DNA of 6,767 bases, taken from NCBI GenBank assembly GCA_022013235.1, contig JAKLQR010000120.1:1-6767 (forward strand). The letters run 5' to 3'. Numbering within the stretch: position 1 is the stretch's first letter; each line of letters starts with the position of its first letter. This stretch comes from Thermodesulfovibrionales bacterium. GTDB taxonomy: Bacteria; Nitrospirota; Thermodesulfovibrionia; Thermodesulfovibrionales; SM23-35. Position numbers and translations under genes: made by a program. Positions 5,577-6,767 of the stretch are shown piece after piece. The notes beneath the pieces are model-generated. The model saw only the letters and a list, made by a program, of their open reading frames with translations. It ran no database searches and was not told the origin of the DNA.

Positions 5577-6767
5577 CTATGGATACATCTGTACGTATGG
5601 TACTTTCTTGAACTCCCAGGTGTTGTTATCAGCATGGTACACGGAATTTGTGAAGCATTTCCAGTTAGCGTCATCAATCTTGTTATAGTCGCCTCTGTAG
5701 TAGTAGCCGGGATATCTGGACTCTTCCCTGAAGAGGATGTGCCGTGCATGTGCCTCAACAGACAGAATCCTGTGGTAGTTCTCAAAGCACCTTAAGAGCT
5801 CATGGAGGTCTTTTGCTGCCATATGGTTGCAATCCTCTTTGAGCATGTCAAGCTTTCTGAGACCTTCCTCAAGCATGGTCTTTGAGGTCATGTACCATGT
5901 TGCACAACCGCCGAAATACTCATCGGCGATCTTCATCAGTCTTGCCTGAAGCGCCTTAGGACCGATGTAGTTGGGGTTAATCAAGGGATCGGTTGTGTAG
6001 GTTTTATATTTCTCATAGATCTCGAACGGCAGATAGAGTTCAGCCGCAATCTCATCAACAGTCAGCTTTGGATCTGGCTTGTAGTCTGCATGGTCGATGA
6101 TGTATGCGAGCGCAGCCTTTGCTGCCATTCTGCCTTCAGCATGGGAACCGGATGAGAATTTGTGGCCTGATGCGCCGACAACGTCACCAGACATAAAGAG
6201 CCCGGGCACGGTGGACATCCTGTTATATCCCCAGGTGTAATGTTCCGGCGTGCCGGGAAGATCGCCAGGGCCGCTTACCCAGAACCCTGCGCAACCGGCA
6301 TGTGAACCGAGGAGATAAGGCTCGGTCGGCATGATCTCGGAAGGAACCTTATCAGGCTCGACATTGTTTGCTGCCCAGAGAGATGCCTGTCCGATAGCCA
6401 TGTCTAAAAAGTCTTCCCATGCCTCTGCCTCGAGGTGCTTGATCTGCTTGGCGCCTTCTTTTTCACCGAGCTTCTCTTTCATGTTCTTGGCGAGTATTTC
6501 CATAGCGGTATGGGTACCCATAAGGATCGGTCCCTTACCGTCTTTCATGGCCCTCATCATCAGGTGGTTCCTGATGGCGGTACCCATATTCTTTGCATAG
6601 TCGCCGTATCTTGCGACTGCATCGTCAAAGTACTCTTTATTGGTGCAATAGTCTTCACCATAGCTGTCAGTAGCTTTTGCCTTGAAGAAGAGGAACCATG
6701 CGCCGACAGGGCCATAACCGTCCTTAAACCTTGCAGGCACGAACCTGTTCTCCATAAGGGTCAGCTC
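5577..6767 (-). CDS. aprA: APS (adenylylsulfate) reductase alpha subunit, C-terminal part (runs off the right edge)
   Basis: AprA is the FAD-binding catalytic subunit of dissimilatory APS reductase. It reduces APS to sulfite and AMP in the cytoplasm together with the ferredoxin-like AprB, and belongs to the fumarate reductase/succinate dehydrogenase flavoprotein family. The C-terminal 396 residues are visible, of roughly 640-670 in the family. The frame is open to the window edge, so the internal Met at 6755 is not the real start. Seen, in visible numbering: ENRFVPARFKDGYGPVGAW (6-24), TEPYLLGSHAGCAGFWVSGP (148-167), and the flavin-closing segment GLFMSGDVVGASGHKFSSGS (189-208) followed by AEGR. 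These are AprA hallmarks. The Arg of PARFK and the His residues in GSHAGC and GHKFSS are candidate active-site residues; I could not align them to the solved structure. The C-terminal domain ends in KKVPYVQMYP. aprB would be expected just upstream, outside the window. qmoA follows after 178 nt and a terminator; Qmo is the accepted electron partner of Apr. Confidence 0.97.
   Translation of the reverse strand, partial: ELTLMENRFVPARFKDGYGPVGAWFLFFKAKATDSYGEDYCTNKEYFDDAVARYGDYAKNMGTAIRNHLMMRAMKDGKGPILMGTHTAMEILAKNMKEKLGEKEGAKQIKHLEAEAWEDFLDMAIGQASLWAANNVEPDKVPSEIMPTEPYLLGSHAGCAGFWVSGPGDLPGTPEHYTWGYNRMSTVPGLFMSGDVVGASGHKFSSGSHAEGRMAAKAALAYIIDHADYKPDPKLTVDEIAAELYLPFEIYEKYKTYTTDPLINPNYIGPKALQARLMKIADEYFGGCATWYMTSKTMLEEGLRKLDMLKEDCNHMAAKDLHELLRCFENYHRILSVEAHARHILFREESRYPGYYYRGDYNKIDDANWKCFTNSVYHADNNTWEFKKVPYVQMYP

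Noticed and set aside
1..6767. Mobile element, CRISPR array, tRNA or an undescribed defence or biosynthetic system
   Set aside because: The window is almost filled by five known energy-metabolism genes in one direction. I saw no transposase, integrase, array of direct repeats or unassigned gene of useful length.

Overview
The window is part of a dissimilatory sulfate-reduction locus. All five recognisable genes lie on the minus strand and read from the right edge to the left: aprA (3' part, 5577-6767) -> qmoA (4145-5398) -> qmoB (1907-4135) -> qmoC (619-1872) -> hppA (5' part, 1-497). AprA together with QmoABC points to an anaerobic sulfate-reducing bacterium with intermediate GC content. Desulfobacterota and sulfate-reducing Nitrospirota are both plausible. 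I cannot fix the lineage by eye.

Right part (5577-6767): the C-terminal 396 residues of the alpha subunit of adenosine-5'-phosphosulfate (APS) reductase. The gap between aprA and qmoA (5399-5576) is the most structured non-coding DNA here. In transcription order it holds an intrinsic terminator just after aprA, a consensus extended -10 promoter, a 22-bp imperfect stem-loop in the predicted qmoA leader, and a strong ribosome binding site. This suggests that qmo has its own transcription start rather than depending only on read-through from apr.

Middle part (619-5398): qmoA, qmoB and qmoC are tightly packed, with gaps of 9 and 34 nt. They encode the quinone-interacting membrane-bound oxidoreductase. 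QmoA and QmoB are HdrA-like flavin/iron-sulfur proteins. QmoB also has a ferredoxin domain and a C-terminal MvhD-like domain. QmoC fuses an HdrC-like iron-sulfur domain to a six-helix cytochrome b.

Left part (1-497): the first 165 codons of a membrane-bound, ion-pumping pyrophosphatase, 121 nt downstream of qmoC with no terminator visible between them.

Together, sulfate activation (by a sulfate adenylyltransferase, not in the window) yields APS and pyrophosphate. Apr reduces APS to sulfite with electrons that come from the quinone pool through Qmo. The pyrophosphatase can remove the pyrophosphate while pumping ions, which pulls activation forward and recovers energy. I see no mobile element, CRISPR array, tRNA or rRNA, and no convincing undescribed system. 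The points most worth checking are the terminator/promoter/stem-loop block upstream of qmoA and the adjacency of hppA to qmo.
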